Under the pieces are notes generated by a model, which was given only the letters and a program-made list of their open reading frames with translations, was not told the origin of the DNA and made no database searches. From assembly GCF_023159225.1 (NCBI RefSeq), contig NC_063181.1, positions 11,181,606 to 11,245,605 on the forward strand: 64,000 nt of DNA, read 5' to 3'. Shown here in pieces: positions 35,047 through 46,738 of the stretch; position 1 is the stretch's first letter, and the number at the start of each line of letters is the position of its first letter. A program made the position numbers and the translations under genes. The DNA is from Perognathus longimembris pacificus (taxonomy: Eukaryota; Chordata; Mammalia; Rodentia; Heteromyidae).

Positions 35047-35879
35047 TGGGGAAGAGAGACTAAAATATAACTAAATTCGATAGTATTTTATTATTATAGA
35101 AATTATTTACATCTATGAAATACAAAAAATTACCACTTGTGGAGCTTTATATGGAAGAGAAAAATAACAAATACTGGAAATAATTATCCAAAAGTTAGAA
35201 AAATTATTATAAAACCACAGATTGGACTAAGGACATTTTGAGAAATATTGTTTTTAAAAAAGGCCAGGGAGTTATACAGAGTCATAAATACAGAAGATAA
35301 GAATTAAGGAATACTAGTAACTTTATTATCTAAAGGAGCAACATTGCGTACGGGTACTTCAACTCTAGTTATTTTGAAAAGACCTGGTTTTATTGACATA
35401 ACTTTGTTGACATAAAAAATAAAAAATCTCGGAGAAACTTAAATAAGCAGATTTCCCCCCCTCCCCCAGGAGAATACCTAAGAAATGTCGTTACTTTACC
35501 GTCAATAGATTTTCACAGTAAAATAACCTACAACTTTTTCTGTGATACTTTCTGGATTATTAACTTGATTAAGTTAAGAGACCTTTGGAAGTTTAATAAA
35601 GCACACCTCTGGGTTATCAGTGAGCGCATTTCCATTTCAGTAGGGCTTTAACTTAATGAAGGGATCCAAAGGCTGGGGAGCCACTTTTTCTCCTAAGGAT
35701 CACTTAGATATTTATCCAAAATGATCAAGACCAGTAGACTGGCCTAAACATCCAACAAGAGGCACATAAGATGCTTTCCTGCCTTTCCTGTCATTTACCA
35801 AATGATTTCCATCCCTGATAGATTTTGGGATATGGTTGGAAGAACTAAGTCAATGGATGTGTATGTATCTTATCCGTGG
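35047..35879. other. Unique DNA, nothing recognised
   Basis: No gene, mobile element or long open frame. A short C-run with CTCCCCC lies near 35454-35467. Confidence 0.5.
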
Positions 35880-36030
35880 TCTTACCCTGGTTCCTTTCTC
35901 TTGCTTCCTATCCATCATGAGTTAAATAGCCTCTGCCAGGTGTGCCCACTACCATGATGCTCTGCCTCAGCAGAGGCTTACAAACATGAACTCAAATGGT
36001 CGTGGAGTTCACCTCTAAAAAGCAAGAGCC
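35880..36030 (+). mobile_element. Possible MaLR-type LTR fragment
   Basis: CTTTCTCTTGCTTCCTATCC followed by CTACCATGATGCTCTGCCTC and CAGCAGAGGCTTACAAACATG recalls the 3' part of mammalian ERVL-MaLR LTRs. There is no coding sequence. The match is by memory of a common pattern and is weak. Confidence 0.35.
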
Positions 36031-36713
36031 CAAGGACATCTTCACCGCTTCCATGGTTCCTATCAGCAATAGCAGCCACAACTTTGCAGAAAAGTAATTA
36101 AGACATCGTTGGTGCTGAAATTAAGAACACCACTTTGAAGACAGCCAACATGAATTCAATAATGTAAAAGAATACTTTATACTGGCTATCATCAGTATTA
36201 TAATTTATGTAAGATGTTATGGAAATGCCTGTTCTGTTTATCATCACCAACTATAGAACTCGCACATTGTCTCTTATGAATTTGAGAACCATGGGAACAT
36301 GGTTCCTAGAAATTCAGGTGGAATAAGTCACAAACTAGTTTTCTAATATGTTGTGAAACAAGCGAACGAAATTGCAAAAACTTGAATCCTGTGGAGGTCC
36401 ATAAGCAGCCAAACTTCTGTTTTTTTTTCACAATGATATATTTGTGTCTTGCTAACTGAGAATGAAATCTGGAACCTAACTAACCTATGGAGGACTCCCT
36501 AGGTACCTGAGAATGAGATCCAGAATTACTCACAGTAAGAACTGCCCTGGAGGATTGAGGCTCCAGCAGCTTACATCCAACCACTGCTTGAATTTCCTGC
36601 TTTGCTTGTATATGGAGACAGAGGTTTGTTTGGATTTTGCTTGCGTTTAATGACATAATGAATACCAAAAATAGGTAAGAATGACAGGGGGAAAAATCCA
36701 CCTGTTACTAACA
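36031..36713. other. Unique DNA, no gene seen
   Basis: A 73-codon minus frame (36480-36701) without motifs. It ends at the duplication of the following L1. Confidence 0.5.
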
Positions 36714-36723
36714 ATCACTTTGC

Positions 36724-37200
36724 GGAAGAAAAACAAAAGACAAAAAGGCATAATTTTACATGGTACTTTGTAAATAACAACAATGATAAACCACTTATTT
36801 CCATAACTTGGAGCTCATTTTACTTAGCATCATCTTATGTGCTTTTGTTTTCTTCCCTGTGGTTTTGCCCCTGATGCCACTGTAATTGTTTTTTGGTACC
36901 CTGGCTATTACATATACACTCATTGGAACTAGGGAAGGGAAGGGGAAAATCAACATGGAGAGACAAAGGGTAAAAGGTGAACCAATCCAACAGCAATACT
37001 TACAAAACTATATAACTGTAAACCAATTGTACAACTGGAGGGAGGAGAGGAGTGGGGAGCAGAGGAGGAGGGAGAAAAATGAGGGAGGAGGTAACAAGTT
37101 TGATAAGAAATGTATTCACTGCCTTACATATGAAACTGTATCCCCTCAGTACATCATTTTGACAACAAATAAAAAAGTTAAAAATAAATTAAATAAAAAG
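36724..37200 (+). mobile_element. Second 5'-inverted (twin-primed) L1
   Basis: 36843-37200 is sense L1 3' UTR: TTGGAACTAGGGAAGGG, the G-rich tract at 37038-37095, ATGAAACTGTATCCCCTCAG, then an A-rich tail. 36724-36842 is the adjoining upstream 3' UTR in the opposite orientation (CCATAACTTGGAGCTCATTT, then TTAGCATCATCTTATGTGC). The whole is flanked by TCACTTTGC at 36715-36723 and 37201-37209, so the inversion arose in one event. The two parts abut in L1 coordinates with little gain or loss. Confidence 0.85.
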
Positions 37201-37209
37201 TCACTTTGC

Positions 37210-38163
37210 ACCATAAATATAAATATTGAACATTTTATGTGTAATTTTGTTTCAAAATATGCTTTTTTCCCCTAGATGTTTGTTTTCCAGGAGATTGCCT
37301 TTAGCTTTCAGGATGAAATGGAAACTGTTATATTCAATTATTTCATTCTCTTCCACTCATCTTTTTTGTTGTGGTTTTAGTTTTGTGTGAACACACAAAG
37401 TAAATCAGACAAAAGCCTTCAACCATTATTTCAAATGATATACAATATAGAAACATCAGTGTAAATGTTCACATTTAAAACTTCAGAAAACAAAATAGAA
37501 ATATGTATACCATTGGGTAAAGTTAGTATTCATTAGAATACCAAACCTATGTGGGAAATGGGTAAAATACAAATCAACTAAAGATTTTAAAATACACTCT
37601 TCAACATATACTGGTAAGAAATTCAGAAGGCAATCCACATAGTGAAGGAAAATATTTGCAAAAGTGATGTATGTTAATATACTTTCCCTCAGAATACGTA
37701 ATCAATTTTATGTCAGTGAGACAAGTAACTCATAACAAATGTGCAAAATATTTGAATAGTTATTTTACCAAGGAATGGCAAATATGCACATGAAAAGACC
37801 CTCATTAGTCATCCAATTAAGGAAAATTATAGCCTAAATGAGAAATCACCTTGGTCTTTTCGGAATGGCTAAAGTTATGAAGACCAGCAACAACTACGTA
37901 CAGCACAACTGAAAGTCACATTGATGAAAGGGTAGAAAGTAGTAAGACCACTTTGGAAGGTATTTTGAAGTTTCTTTCAAAGTGAGATACATTTACCATG
38001 TACTATGCAATCACATTCTCATGTATTTTGATCTGAAAGGATGAAACTAAGATTGTTATCAGGTATTCTGAACTACGTGTATTATAACTGCAAATTAGTA
38101 ACCATCTAAAAATCCATTGGTAAGTGAGTAAATGAACAAACTGTGTGATGTCCTTTAGCAGAG
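37210..38163. other. Unique AT-rich DNA, no gene seen
   Basis: No open frame of note and no repeat recognised. Confidence 0.5.
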
Positions 38164-38385
38164 GGTTGTTTGTTTTGTGCTGGTCCTATGCTTGAACTCT
38201 AGACCTAGACACTGTCCCTGAGCTGCTTTTGTTCAAGGTTAGTGCTCTACTCCTTGAGTCTGAGCTCTGCTTTTGGCTTTTTGATGGTTACATGGAGATC
38301 AGAATCTCATGGACTTCCCTGCCTGGGAACTGTGATCCTCAAATCTCAGCTCCTGAGTAGCTAGGATTACAGTTGCCTGACTATC
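38164..38385 (-). mobile_element. B1-Geo SINE
   Basis: Antisense B1 landmarks (CAGCTCCTGAGTAGCTAGG, then ATTACAGTTGCC) lie at the right. Geo landmarks (GTTAGTGCTCTACTCCTTGAG) and the tail side (TGCTGGTCCTATGCTTGAAC) lie at the left. Like the copy at 5.4 kb it joins a 7SL-type head to a Geo right half. Confidence 0.8.
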
Positions 38386-39949
38386 AGAGTTTCAAATGAT
38401 AAGCTATTGATAAACATAACAGAAATCGGCATCAGTACTTTATGTTAAGTTTTTTATGTTCGAAAAAAGAATATACTGTATGATTCAATTTATTTAAAGT
38501 TCTAGCAATAGGAAAAGTGGTCATTGCTGGAGGGGCTGACAAAGAAGTGACTCCAAGTTGGCAGATGGCTTTCTCTGTTTTTGGAGGGAAATGGTCCATT
38601 TCTCAATTGAGCTAGTAGGTACCCAAGTACATAAACTTGTCAGAGTCATCAACTAATATTTACAGTTGTTGAACTTTATTATGTGTAACTAGTTAATGCC
38701 CACTAAATTAAAAAAACAACAACAGGTTAGTATCACACTACACAGTTAAAATCAGAGAATCTTATTATATCTACACTATGCTTTTATAAATCAGATTAAA
38801 ATGATGAGATACACAAATAAATAGAAACCGGTGTACATTTTGTTCATAAGAAAATCTGAACAGTAGTGAGGCAGGAATAATAAACAAATCCTAAGGAAAA
38901 TATTCCTGATTTGAATGGAAGTTAAGGCAGACTTTCTAGGTGTAGGAAAACTAATAAGCACTAGGGATTCTTTCATTATTTTGGTCTCATGGATTCGGAT
39001 TCCTTTCCCCTGTTAACAACTTACAGTCTCTCCACTCTGAATTCCACCCTTCATTGCTGGTTCTGCAATCACCCAAGTGGACTCTGCAGACGTTTCCTTT
39101 GCCCAGTATCCCGAGATTAGGTTTTGCCAAGAGAGGAACAGGCGGGAACCCTGTCCTGTTCAGATGAACTCCCGCAGCTCCTTCAGCCTCTCCTGTAAAG
39201 TCCTCCAGCACCTCGCCTTCCTCCGCCACCTTGCAGTGGCCCTGGGTGGCTCTCACGCCACCTGTTCATTAATTCCCTTGGACTCAGTAGCTCATTTTGG
39301 TCATTGTGTCACTAACTTCGGACTTGAGTGACCTGCTTCCCCCTCCGATAACTGAAACAAAATGCCACTCGCCTAGAATCTCCCCAAATGGCTTGCCCAA
39401 ATAGCTATTATTAGCTATTAATTGATACCTAATAAAGATCAAACTGTGGAGACAATAGAAAGATCAATTATTGCCAATAGTTAGCAGGGTGGGAGGGGGC
39501 AGGAATGAATAAACAGAATGTGGAGATCTCTCATGGGAGCTAAAGTATTCTGTGTGATGTTCTAATGGTGAACATATGTCCTTATGTATTTGTCCAAGCT
39601 CAGGGCACTCATATCTATTTTTAAGGTGAAGCAACAGCAAAGAATAACAACTACAAAGGCAGGAGACAAATACTATGTTTCAGTAAACTCAGATACCATT
39701 TGAGATTTGACTGAACTTTGTATCAATTTTTTTATCCAGGCCAGGTATTTCTTTTATCTCTGAGAAAGGCAGACATATTCAGGCAGTGTAGTTCTCATCA
39801 GGACATTGTCTTGATCAGACAGTAATTCTTAAAGGAAAAAATATGAAAAAATGTCGGTAGGAGAGAAAATTAGCATTTTGATGTTGCTTTAAATTCAATA
39901 GAGAGACAGAAAAATCCCAAGGCCCAATCTTATTATTTTGTGCATATCA
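38386..39949. other. Unique DNA with a small CpG-richer island
   Basis: The stretch 39060-39330 is clearly GC- and CpG-richer than its surroundings. An 89-codon minus frame (38987-39256) crosses it, and a GTAAGT donor-like site lies on the minus strand at 39019-39024. I do not recognise the protein. The remainder is AT-rich with nothing identified. Confidence 0.45.
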
Positions 39950-40130
39950 TCCCATTTTTTAATCCTAATAGTCTTATGAGTTGAAAATAATTCAAACTGT
40001 ACAGAAGAGAAAGAAGAGGAAACTATAGTTTAGAAATGCTAAATGATTTCCTGAAGAGACAATTTTATTTGGTGGAGCATAGATTTGATTTCACACCAAA
40101 CTGAAGGTTTTTTAGCACTACTTCAGACTA
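39950..40130 (-). repeat. MIR SINE relic
   Basis: CATTTTTTAATCCTAATAG, GTCTTATGAGTTGAAAATAAT, AGAGGAAACTATAGTTTAG and AAATGATTTCCTGAAG follow the antisense MIR order. It is ancient. Confidence 0.6.
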
Positions 40131-40768
40131 CTAAAAGTAATAACAATTGTATGAAGCCAAAATGAAAGCAAATCACTTACAAGGGAGGAGCACCTAGAAA
40201 ATAATATTGTGTTTTAAATACACAATTGGTAATTATCCTTTAGTAGTATTTAAGTCTGATTTTTGCTTTTCTATGCAAGAGTAAGAATTTCTCTGCAGTC
40301 TGGGCTTGGCTTTATTAGCATATTGTTCTTATTTATATTCATAGAAACCAACAATCCCTTAGGATACAATCAGTCCCAATGGGATGGCCTTTATTCAATG
40401 TTTTAATTAGCTTCTGAGTAGAGAAATGCATGATGAAGGCTAAACCTCTCATGTAGGGAACTTGGGGGATTCAGACTAAATAGGAAGAATACAACCTTTG
40501 TGCATTTGTGACTAGAGTGTTTCCTGGAGCTGAACTTATTATCCAACGGATAATGTCTAACAGATCTCAGGTTTTCTAATCATCCTGCAGATAGTTCAGA
40601 AAGAAAAATTAAATAGAAAGTTAAATGGTATTAGTTTTCTTCTAGGGCATGAAAGATCAAGAAGTAGAAGTAAACACATATCTCTGTCACTTGGTCTGTC
40701 TATTTTTCTATCTATCATATAGCTATGTCTATATCACATGTTTTCCCTCTATATATGAATGTATGTAT
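40131..40768. other. Unique DNA, nothing recognised
   Basis: AT-rich, no gene or young repeat. Confidence 0.5.
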
Positions 40769-40807
40769 CATCTATCTATCTATCTATCGATCTATCTATC
40801 TATCTAT
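40769..40807. repeat. (TATC)n microsatellite
   Basis: About nine TATC units with one CGATC interruption. It produces a Tyr/Ile/Leu/Ser chance frame. Confidence 0.95.
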
Positions 40808-41849
40808 AATCCACCTCTGTTCTACAACAACTATTCCATCATTCAGTCTTCTCAGTATTTTTTGTCCTATTCTAAACCAGACACTACATTTTACTCTGGA
40901 AAATAAAACAATTAAAGGAAGTAGTCATAATTCCCAAATTCTTCTTGATAGGAGATCAGTAAGATCTTGTAGTAACAAAGAAGGTGTTGCACGCCAATCC
41001 TCATTAAGGACTTCAGAACACAGCACTATCATAACATTAAGTTTATTAAGTTTGCTATTTTATCAATATAGATATTAAATAGATATAGCGACATATAGCT
41101 ATATGCATATATATATAAACATGCATGATACATGTTTATTTTATAAAATATTACTGAAAGATTCTGCAACCCAAGAATGTTGGGGTTAATGTTTCAAAAC
41201 CTTGTTTTCTCTTGCTTTCCCAAAATAAGAACCAAATGTTGGAAGGTTGTATTTTCCACCTGTAACAAGGCGATCTAGCCTCCTACAGGGAGGATGAATT
41301 ATGAGCAATTTTATGAAGGTTACTTTTGCCTGTGACAAAGGACCTCTTGCTATTAATATGTTAAGTGACTCATTACGAATTAGTGGGTAGAGACTGTTGA
41401 CATTTATTGAGGGTTTTATAAAAGCCACACATTGAATATTTGATTATGTTAGCTTTCTTGAATCACTCCATGGCTCCAAATAGAAGCCTTCTTCCTGTCT
41501 AATAACCCACAAGAGGCAAGGTCTTTGTAGCTGCATCCATGTTAGAAAGAGCAGAGCAAGGGTTCAAACCCAAAGAGACAAATCCCAGAATCCTCAGTAC
41601 CATCTCTTGAAAGCAGTATCTCCTTCCTTACATTTAAATGTATGGAATATATTTTAGAAATTTTGTAAAAATACAAGGATCTAGTGTCAAGAATATAATT
41701 AAAACTTTTCTTGGAGTATAACTGCACGACATATTCCCATATCATAGTTTTTGATGAGGTATGTATGTATGTATGTGTATTTAAACATTTGAAGGAAGCC
41801 ACCCCTCTGTCTTTGGGTCCCAATGAGATGTTACTTGTTCATCTTGTTT
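40808..41849. other. Unique DNA with minor (TATG)n
   Basis: Frames of 80-93 codons on the minus strand (41186-41428, 41542-41823) have no motifs. (GTAT)n at about 41759-41775 is short. No gene supported. Confidence 0.5.
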
Positions 41850-42640
41850 AGGATTTCCTGAATGTGGTGAGTCACTTTTTCCTTTTGCTGCTGCCAAGAT
41901 TTTCTTATCAACTGTGACTTTTTTCTATTTGACGATGATGTGTGTTTTTTTGTTTGTTCATTTTTGGAAGGTAGGAATCTCTTTGAATTATCCTATGTGG
42001 AAGTTCATTGAGCTTCCTTGATGTATACATGTATGTTTTCCACTAAACCTGCAGTTCGGGGCCAATATTTCTTCAAATACTCTTTTGTTCTTCTCTCTTT
42101 TTCTCTTCTTCCTCCTGGACACCATTATAACTATGGTAAGATGCGTCATCAAATCTTGTAATTTCCTAGTGTGCCATTAACTTATCTTTGTTTCTACCTG
42201 TTTCTTAGCCAAAAAAATTTCCATCAACATATTTTGAAGTTAGGTGAATTTTCCCTCCTAATTCTAATCTATTATTAATCTCCTGAAGAGGAATTCTGCG
42301 TTTCAATTATTATACTTTCAAAAATCTTTTTGTTGATACTATTTTCATCCATTTGTTAACATTCTATGCTTGATGAAACATAATTGTTAAAGCTTCCTTT
42401 TTCAAATTCTTTAGTCATGACATCCCTTCATGATCTGGAAATATTTAAAATATTTCTTTAAAGTCTTTGTCTGCTAACTACATCATCTCTCCTCAGGGGT
42501 GTTTTAGGCTCTCTGTTGTTGGTTTTTTTGTTGTTGTTGTTTTCCATGCATGTGACATGCATTCCTGTCTTATAATTTGCATATTTGCTATACTATAACT
42601 CTACTGTCATGTGCTTTTCTATCTAGAATTTGTTGTTGCT
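41850..42640 (-). mobile_element. Ancient L1 5'/ORF1 region relic
   Basis: The plus strand reads like the antisense of ancient mammalian L1 5' regions: TTCATTGAGCTTCCTTGATG, AATATTTCTTCAAATACTC, then CTTCTTCCTCCTGGACACC. Further right are ATCTTGTAATTTCC-type and CTTTGTCTGCTAAC blocks. No open frame survives. Limits are approximate. Confidence 0.6.
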
Positions 42641-42689
42641 GATGTCACTGTTGTGTTGCATAATTTTTTCTTGCTTATTTCATTTCATT

Positions 42690-43018
42690 TCATTTTATAA
42701 TAAGACATTGAGTACATTTCTTATCCAACTTGTTACCTCCTCCCTCGTTTTTCCCTCGCCTCACCTCTCTCCAGTTCCCTCCCCGCCTTGGTTTACACAG
42801 TATAGTTTTGTAAGTATTGCTGTTGTATTGGTTTGTCTTTTTATCTTTTGCCTCTTGATTTTGGTGTTCTCTTTTCCCTTCCCTAGTTCCCAAACACATA
42901 TGTACAATATCCAGGGTACTAAAATCAGTTACAGTGATATTAGGGGTAAAACCACAGGGAAGAAATACAAGAGAGAAAAAAAGCATAATTTCACATGGCA
43001 TGTTGAAGTGACTTTCCT
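42690..43018 (-). mobile_element. L1 3' UTR fragment, second lineage
   Basis: Antisense: CATTGAGTACATTTCTTATCC, CTTGTTACCTCCTCCCTCG, the C-rich tract near 42740-42790, then GGGTACTAAAATCAGTTACAG and CACATGGCATGTTGAAG at the truncated end. The terminal TGTACAGAGAGGTTACAG block is missing or replaced by (TTTCA)n at 42675-42690. It belongs with the copies at 36.8, 50.7 and 55.4 kb rather than those at 13.3 and 60.2 kb. Confidence 0.8.
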
Positions 43019-43044
43019 GGACTAGATTTTTGCATTCTCTACAA

Positions 43045-43155
43045 TCTATGGTCACTGAGTTCTCTGACAGGGTCTTCCTTTGTAGCTCAGGCTGGCCACG
43101 CTCACAGTCTTCCTGTTTCAACCTCCCACATTCCAGGTCTCTATTGCCATGCACA
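43045..43155 (-). mobile_element. B1 SINE
   Basis: Antisense B1: TCTGACAGGGTCTTCCTTTG, TAGCTCAGGCTGGCCACGC, CAACCTCCCACATTCCAGG, TATTGCCATGCAC. A single B1 unit without a Geo right half. Moderately diverged. Confidence 0.75.
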
Positions 43156-43194
43156 GAGTCAGCTGGCATTATTTTAAGTTCTTGTTTGGATGTT

Positions 43195-43286
43195 GTTTTT
43201 TTTTCCCTTATTCATTGTCAAAGTGATGTACAGAGAGGTTACAGTTTCATACGTTAGGCCTTGGGTACATTTCTTGTACTGTTTGT
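43195..43286 (-). mobile_element. 92-bp L1 3' end with TSD
   Basis: T-run, GTCAAAGTGATGTACAGAG, AGGTTACAGTTTCATACG and TTGGGTACATTTCTTGTACTG. It is flanked by TGTTTGGATGTT (43183-43194) and TGTTTGAATGTT (43287-43298), 11 of 12 identical. One of the shortest certain L1 insertions in the window. Confidence 0.9.
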
Positions 43287-43298
43287 TGTTTGAATGTT

Positions 43299-45484
43299 TG
43301 AACCTGGCTTCCTAAGATTCATCCCTAGGTCACCTAGTGATCATGTAGGAGAGTTTCTTATTTGATTTTTCTCTATGGTTTCCCACCTTTACCAAGGGAT
43401 GCATGTGAGAAAGCATGCTCTCGAATTTCAGGCAGCCTACAAATGAGATAGGTCTCTCACTTCTTATTACCCCAGGGCTGAAAGTTCAGTGTGAGATGAC
43501 TGGGACTTTCTCTAATCACAAGCCTTTCCAGGACACACAGAAAGTCCTGAACTTTCTAGAGTAGACTTTGATCCCAGGGCTATTGTTGGACCATTTCCCA
43601 TAATCCCTCAGGTCATCTCATTCTCCAGGACTTCTTCCTTTTCAATTTTGGATGAGACTCATGTTTCTCCAAGTGAAATCACAGTCTTTGGCAGCCTTTG
43701 ATGTTTGCAGTAGAATGTTATTATTTTCAGCCTGCTATTCTCTAGTGATGGGCCATTTTTGCACTGTGTGAGTGCTGACTAAATCAAGCAACACTCTGGG
43801 AATAGACATTTTTCCACGCTGATGTTATAGACAGCATTCAGACTGTGTTTTATAGCTGGATATTTAATACAACTATTGGCAAGGTTCTCACCTCCACTGC
43901 AAGACTGCTGGCTTCAGGGGCTGCAATATCACTTACCTGGCAATTCAGGGGTGATTGGAATAACCCCATGTTTACACTACCAGCTATGAAGCCTCATGAG
44001 AGTTCTTTTTGAGCCTTTCTTTCAGTTTATGCAGTGGCCTTGGTTAATATTCAGTTATGAAATGCTTGGTTTCAGTTGGCTTATATTTTTTGTTCATATT
44101 TTTTCTTTCAGAACATTTCAGAAATTCTTCTTTTTTAAACCACCTGTTCCCTCTCTATTCTAAGTGCCATCAGTTGCATATAAAATTTAGTACTGTAAGA
44201 TTTAAAGCTGTTTTGTTCATAATTATATATCCAGTAAGTACCAATGTCCTCTACATGAAGCGATTTAGGTAGGAAATTAGGTAGCAATGTAGACTGGTAG
44301 AGGAAAAGAGAGAGATTTTATTTGTTCGTGGACATTCCCCTGGACAAATAAGCTTAATCATAAATAATATAAAGGATCTAAGTAGTGATTACATCTGGAA
44401 AATAGATTTGCTTTCAGTTTTTATGTTTCTCTGTTCTGTGAACTTTTAGAGGAACACGAATTATACCAATATAGATAGATATTAGAGAGATGGAATTAAA
44501 TTATCCTAAAAAATTATAGGCCCTTTACTTTTATGATTGTTTTCTGCACATATTCTTCTTTTTTGTTAATGTTTTCCTAAAATATGGCTTTCATGATTCC
44601 ATAAAAGAAACATAAATCAGACTACCGTAACAAGTTTGGGGTGGCCAGTGTGACTCAAAATTTAAGATTTAATGGTTCTATCAATGTCGTTTATGGAACC
44701 ATTAGTTTTTGTGGCAGTTACTTCTCCTAGAGAGTCAAAGTGATAAAATCAAAACCTTATTCTTGGGAGGAAAATGACTCTTTAGTCCTTTCTTTGATCA
44801 TTGAGGATAAACACTTCATTTGTGATTAAAATAAACCTGGGAGGACCCATAGTTACAGCACTTGATTAAAAAGACAGGGTGGTAGAGCACTAGCCTTCAG
44901 CATTAGGTCTTTTGGGAATTTTAGTCATCAAACATGGGAAAGGGTCCCAAGAGATAGATTGCTTAAAAAGAGTTATATTTCCTAGTGTTTGTAAAGTATA
45001 AAGGGAGTACAGAAGATATGAGAATGACTTCTACTAAGACTTTAACAGTAGACCATTTTTCATGTAAAATAAAAGATCCTTCTAGCTGCTTGTGAGCAGC
45101 TAGAATGTTTTTCTTTGTAACACAGTTTTTATTTACAATTTCATTCTTCTGTGAAAAAACAGTGGAGTTGAACAGAGGTTGTGGATCATGAAATTTCAAA
45201 ATTTTTTAATGCAATAGATGTGAGACTTCAAACATGTGATTGACTTTCTGCCTTTTAGATTTTTGTCTACATTTCTGTGGGCTTATTGATATTTCATCTC
45301 AATCTGATTCAAGCTTTTTTCCCCCCATCTTACTTTCTAAAACATCAGATTGATTATAGTTAAAACATTTTTGTAATCCTAGCCATGTGATAACCATACT
45401 TTTTTTTTTTGTAAAATAGCATTATCTCCTAGGATTCCACAGTTGAGAAATTATTAGCATTTTGTGTTCGGTTCACTAGATAAC
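43299..45484. other. Unique DNA, no gene seen
   Basis: Frames of 71-78 codons lack motifs. GGTGGTAGAGCACTAGCCTTC near 44880-44900 hints at a Geo fragment but is too short to call. ACATTGATTG-like unique sequence fills the rest. Confidence 0.5.
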
Positions 45485-45940
45485 CACTGTGCTAGCATTC
45501 CATTGCTATAAGAAAGTATCTGAGAAACTTAGTAAAAGGGGGAAGGATTGATTCTAGCTAAAGGCTTCGGAGGTTTCAGTCTAGCATTTCCTAACTGTGC
45601 TTGAGAGTCTGAAATGAGGTAGAACATCATGGCAGGGAGCATGTGTTGAAACAAAATTTCTCAACTTCTAGGGGGAGAGAGGAGAAGGGACAAGCCCCAG
45701 GGCACAGTTTCTAGGACCCACGCCGTTCTATCTAGTTCCTCACCCGAAGTTTCTAACACTTCTCAAAAGCTCAGTAACTATAAAGGCATTAGTAGTTTAA
45801 TCTGTTGATGCAATCAAAACCTTTATAATCCAATCACTTCCCAAAAGCTCTACTTCTGAACGTTGCCACAATGGGGGTCAAGTGTTGAACACATGAAGGT
45901 TTTTTGGAAGAGACATTCCATTCCCTTATTACCCCATCTA
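45485..45940 (-). mobile_element. MaLR-type LTR relic (MLT1/MST-like)
   Basis: The plus strand is the antisense of a MaLR LTR: ATTCCATTGCTATAAGAAAG at the left, CATCATGGCAGGGAGCATGTG in the middle, and TATAATCCAATCACTTCCC, GTTGCCACAATGGGGGTCAAG, then TTGAACACATGAAGGTTTTTT at the right. This is a non-autonomous LTR with no coding part. The exact subfamily is unclear because of divergence. Confidence 0.6.
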
Positions 45941-46688
45941 AGAGGAGATTTACAACACACAAATCTCACCATAGAAATAGATAATACAGACCACAGATGG
46001 ACATGGTTTCCTTCACAGAATTTATTCATGTCCAACTTCCATCAGATTTGCTTAGTTGCAACTGGCAGCTGGGCTTAACAATACACTGGGCCATTCCCCC
46101 ACAAGGGGATGTATGTGGTGTATGCGATTCAAAGGTAATAGTGTCGAATATTAGGTAAAGCTGGATCTAGACAGATAAGGCCCAAATCAAAGTTATGAAC
46201 ACATGCCTTGTAAAGAACACAAAAATGGAGATGATGACTATGAAAAGAGGATCCGATTTGAAAGAAAAAATAATGAAATGTCCAGAAGGAAACATGAGCT
46301 TTTCCTTAGGACTGAAATCTTTCTTATTAGTTTGTATTATTAAGATACCTTCAGATTAGAAATAAATTGTGTGTATGTTTGAAATTTTTTGATAACCCAA
46401 GTAGTCTACCTAAAACTCTCTACAAGTCTCTTCCAATGACATTTCTAGCAACTAAAGTATGTCTAAATCCCATTCTTATAGACAGGCCAAGTTATAACCA
46501 GCAGAGTACCTGAGAGGATAGTAAGCCACTCTTGTAAATTAAGTCTATTCAAGTTATGGATGTCACCTGTATCTTTCCGTATGTGGAATGCAAAACTAGT
46601 TTAGGACTTCAGGTTGTTCTGTGTTGTTGTTGTTTTTTCCTGAAGAAATTCAATCTTTCTACATTCTTGTTTACATGTAGAGCAAGTG
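45941..46688. other. Unique DNA, no gene seen
   Basis: No mobile element recognised beyond the LTR edge. No open frame of interest. Confidence 0.5.
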
Positions 46689-46701
46689 GGATATATATAT
46701 G

Positions 46702-46732
<31 letters not shown>
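46689..46732. repeat. (TA)n microsatellite
   Basis: Pure TA at 46709-46732, preceded by TA/TG mixed units. Confidence 0.9.

Positions 46733-46738
<6 letters not shown>

Noticed and set aside
44878..44904. GGTGGTAGAGCACTAGCC as a SINE
   Set aside because: It resembles the Geo module but covers under 30 bases and the flanks do not continue the match.
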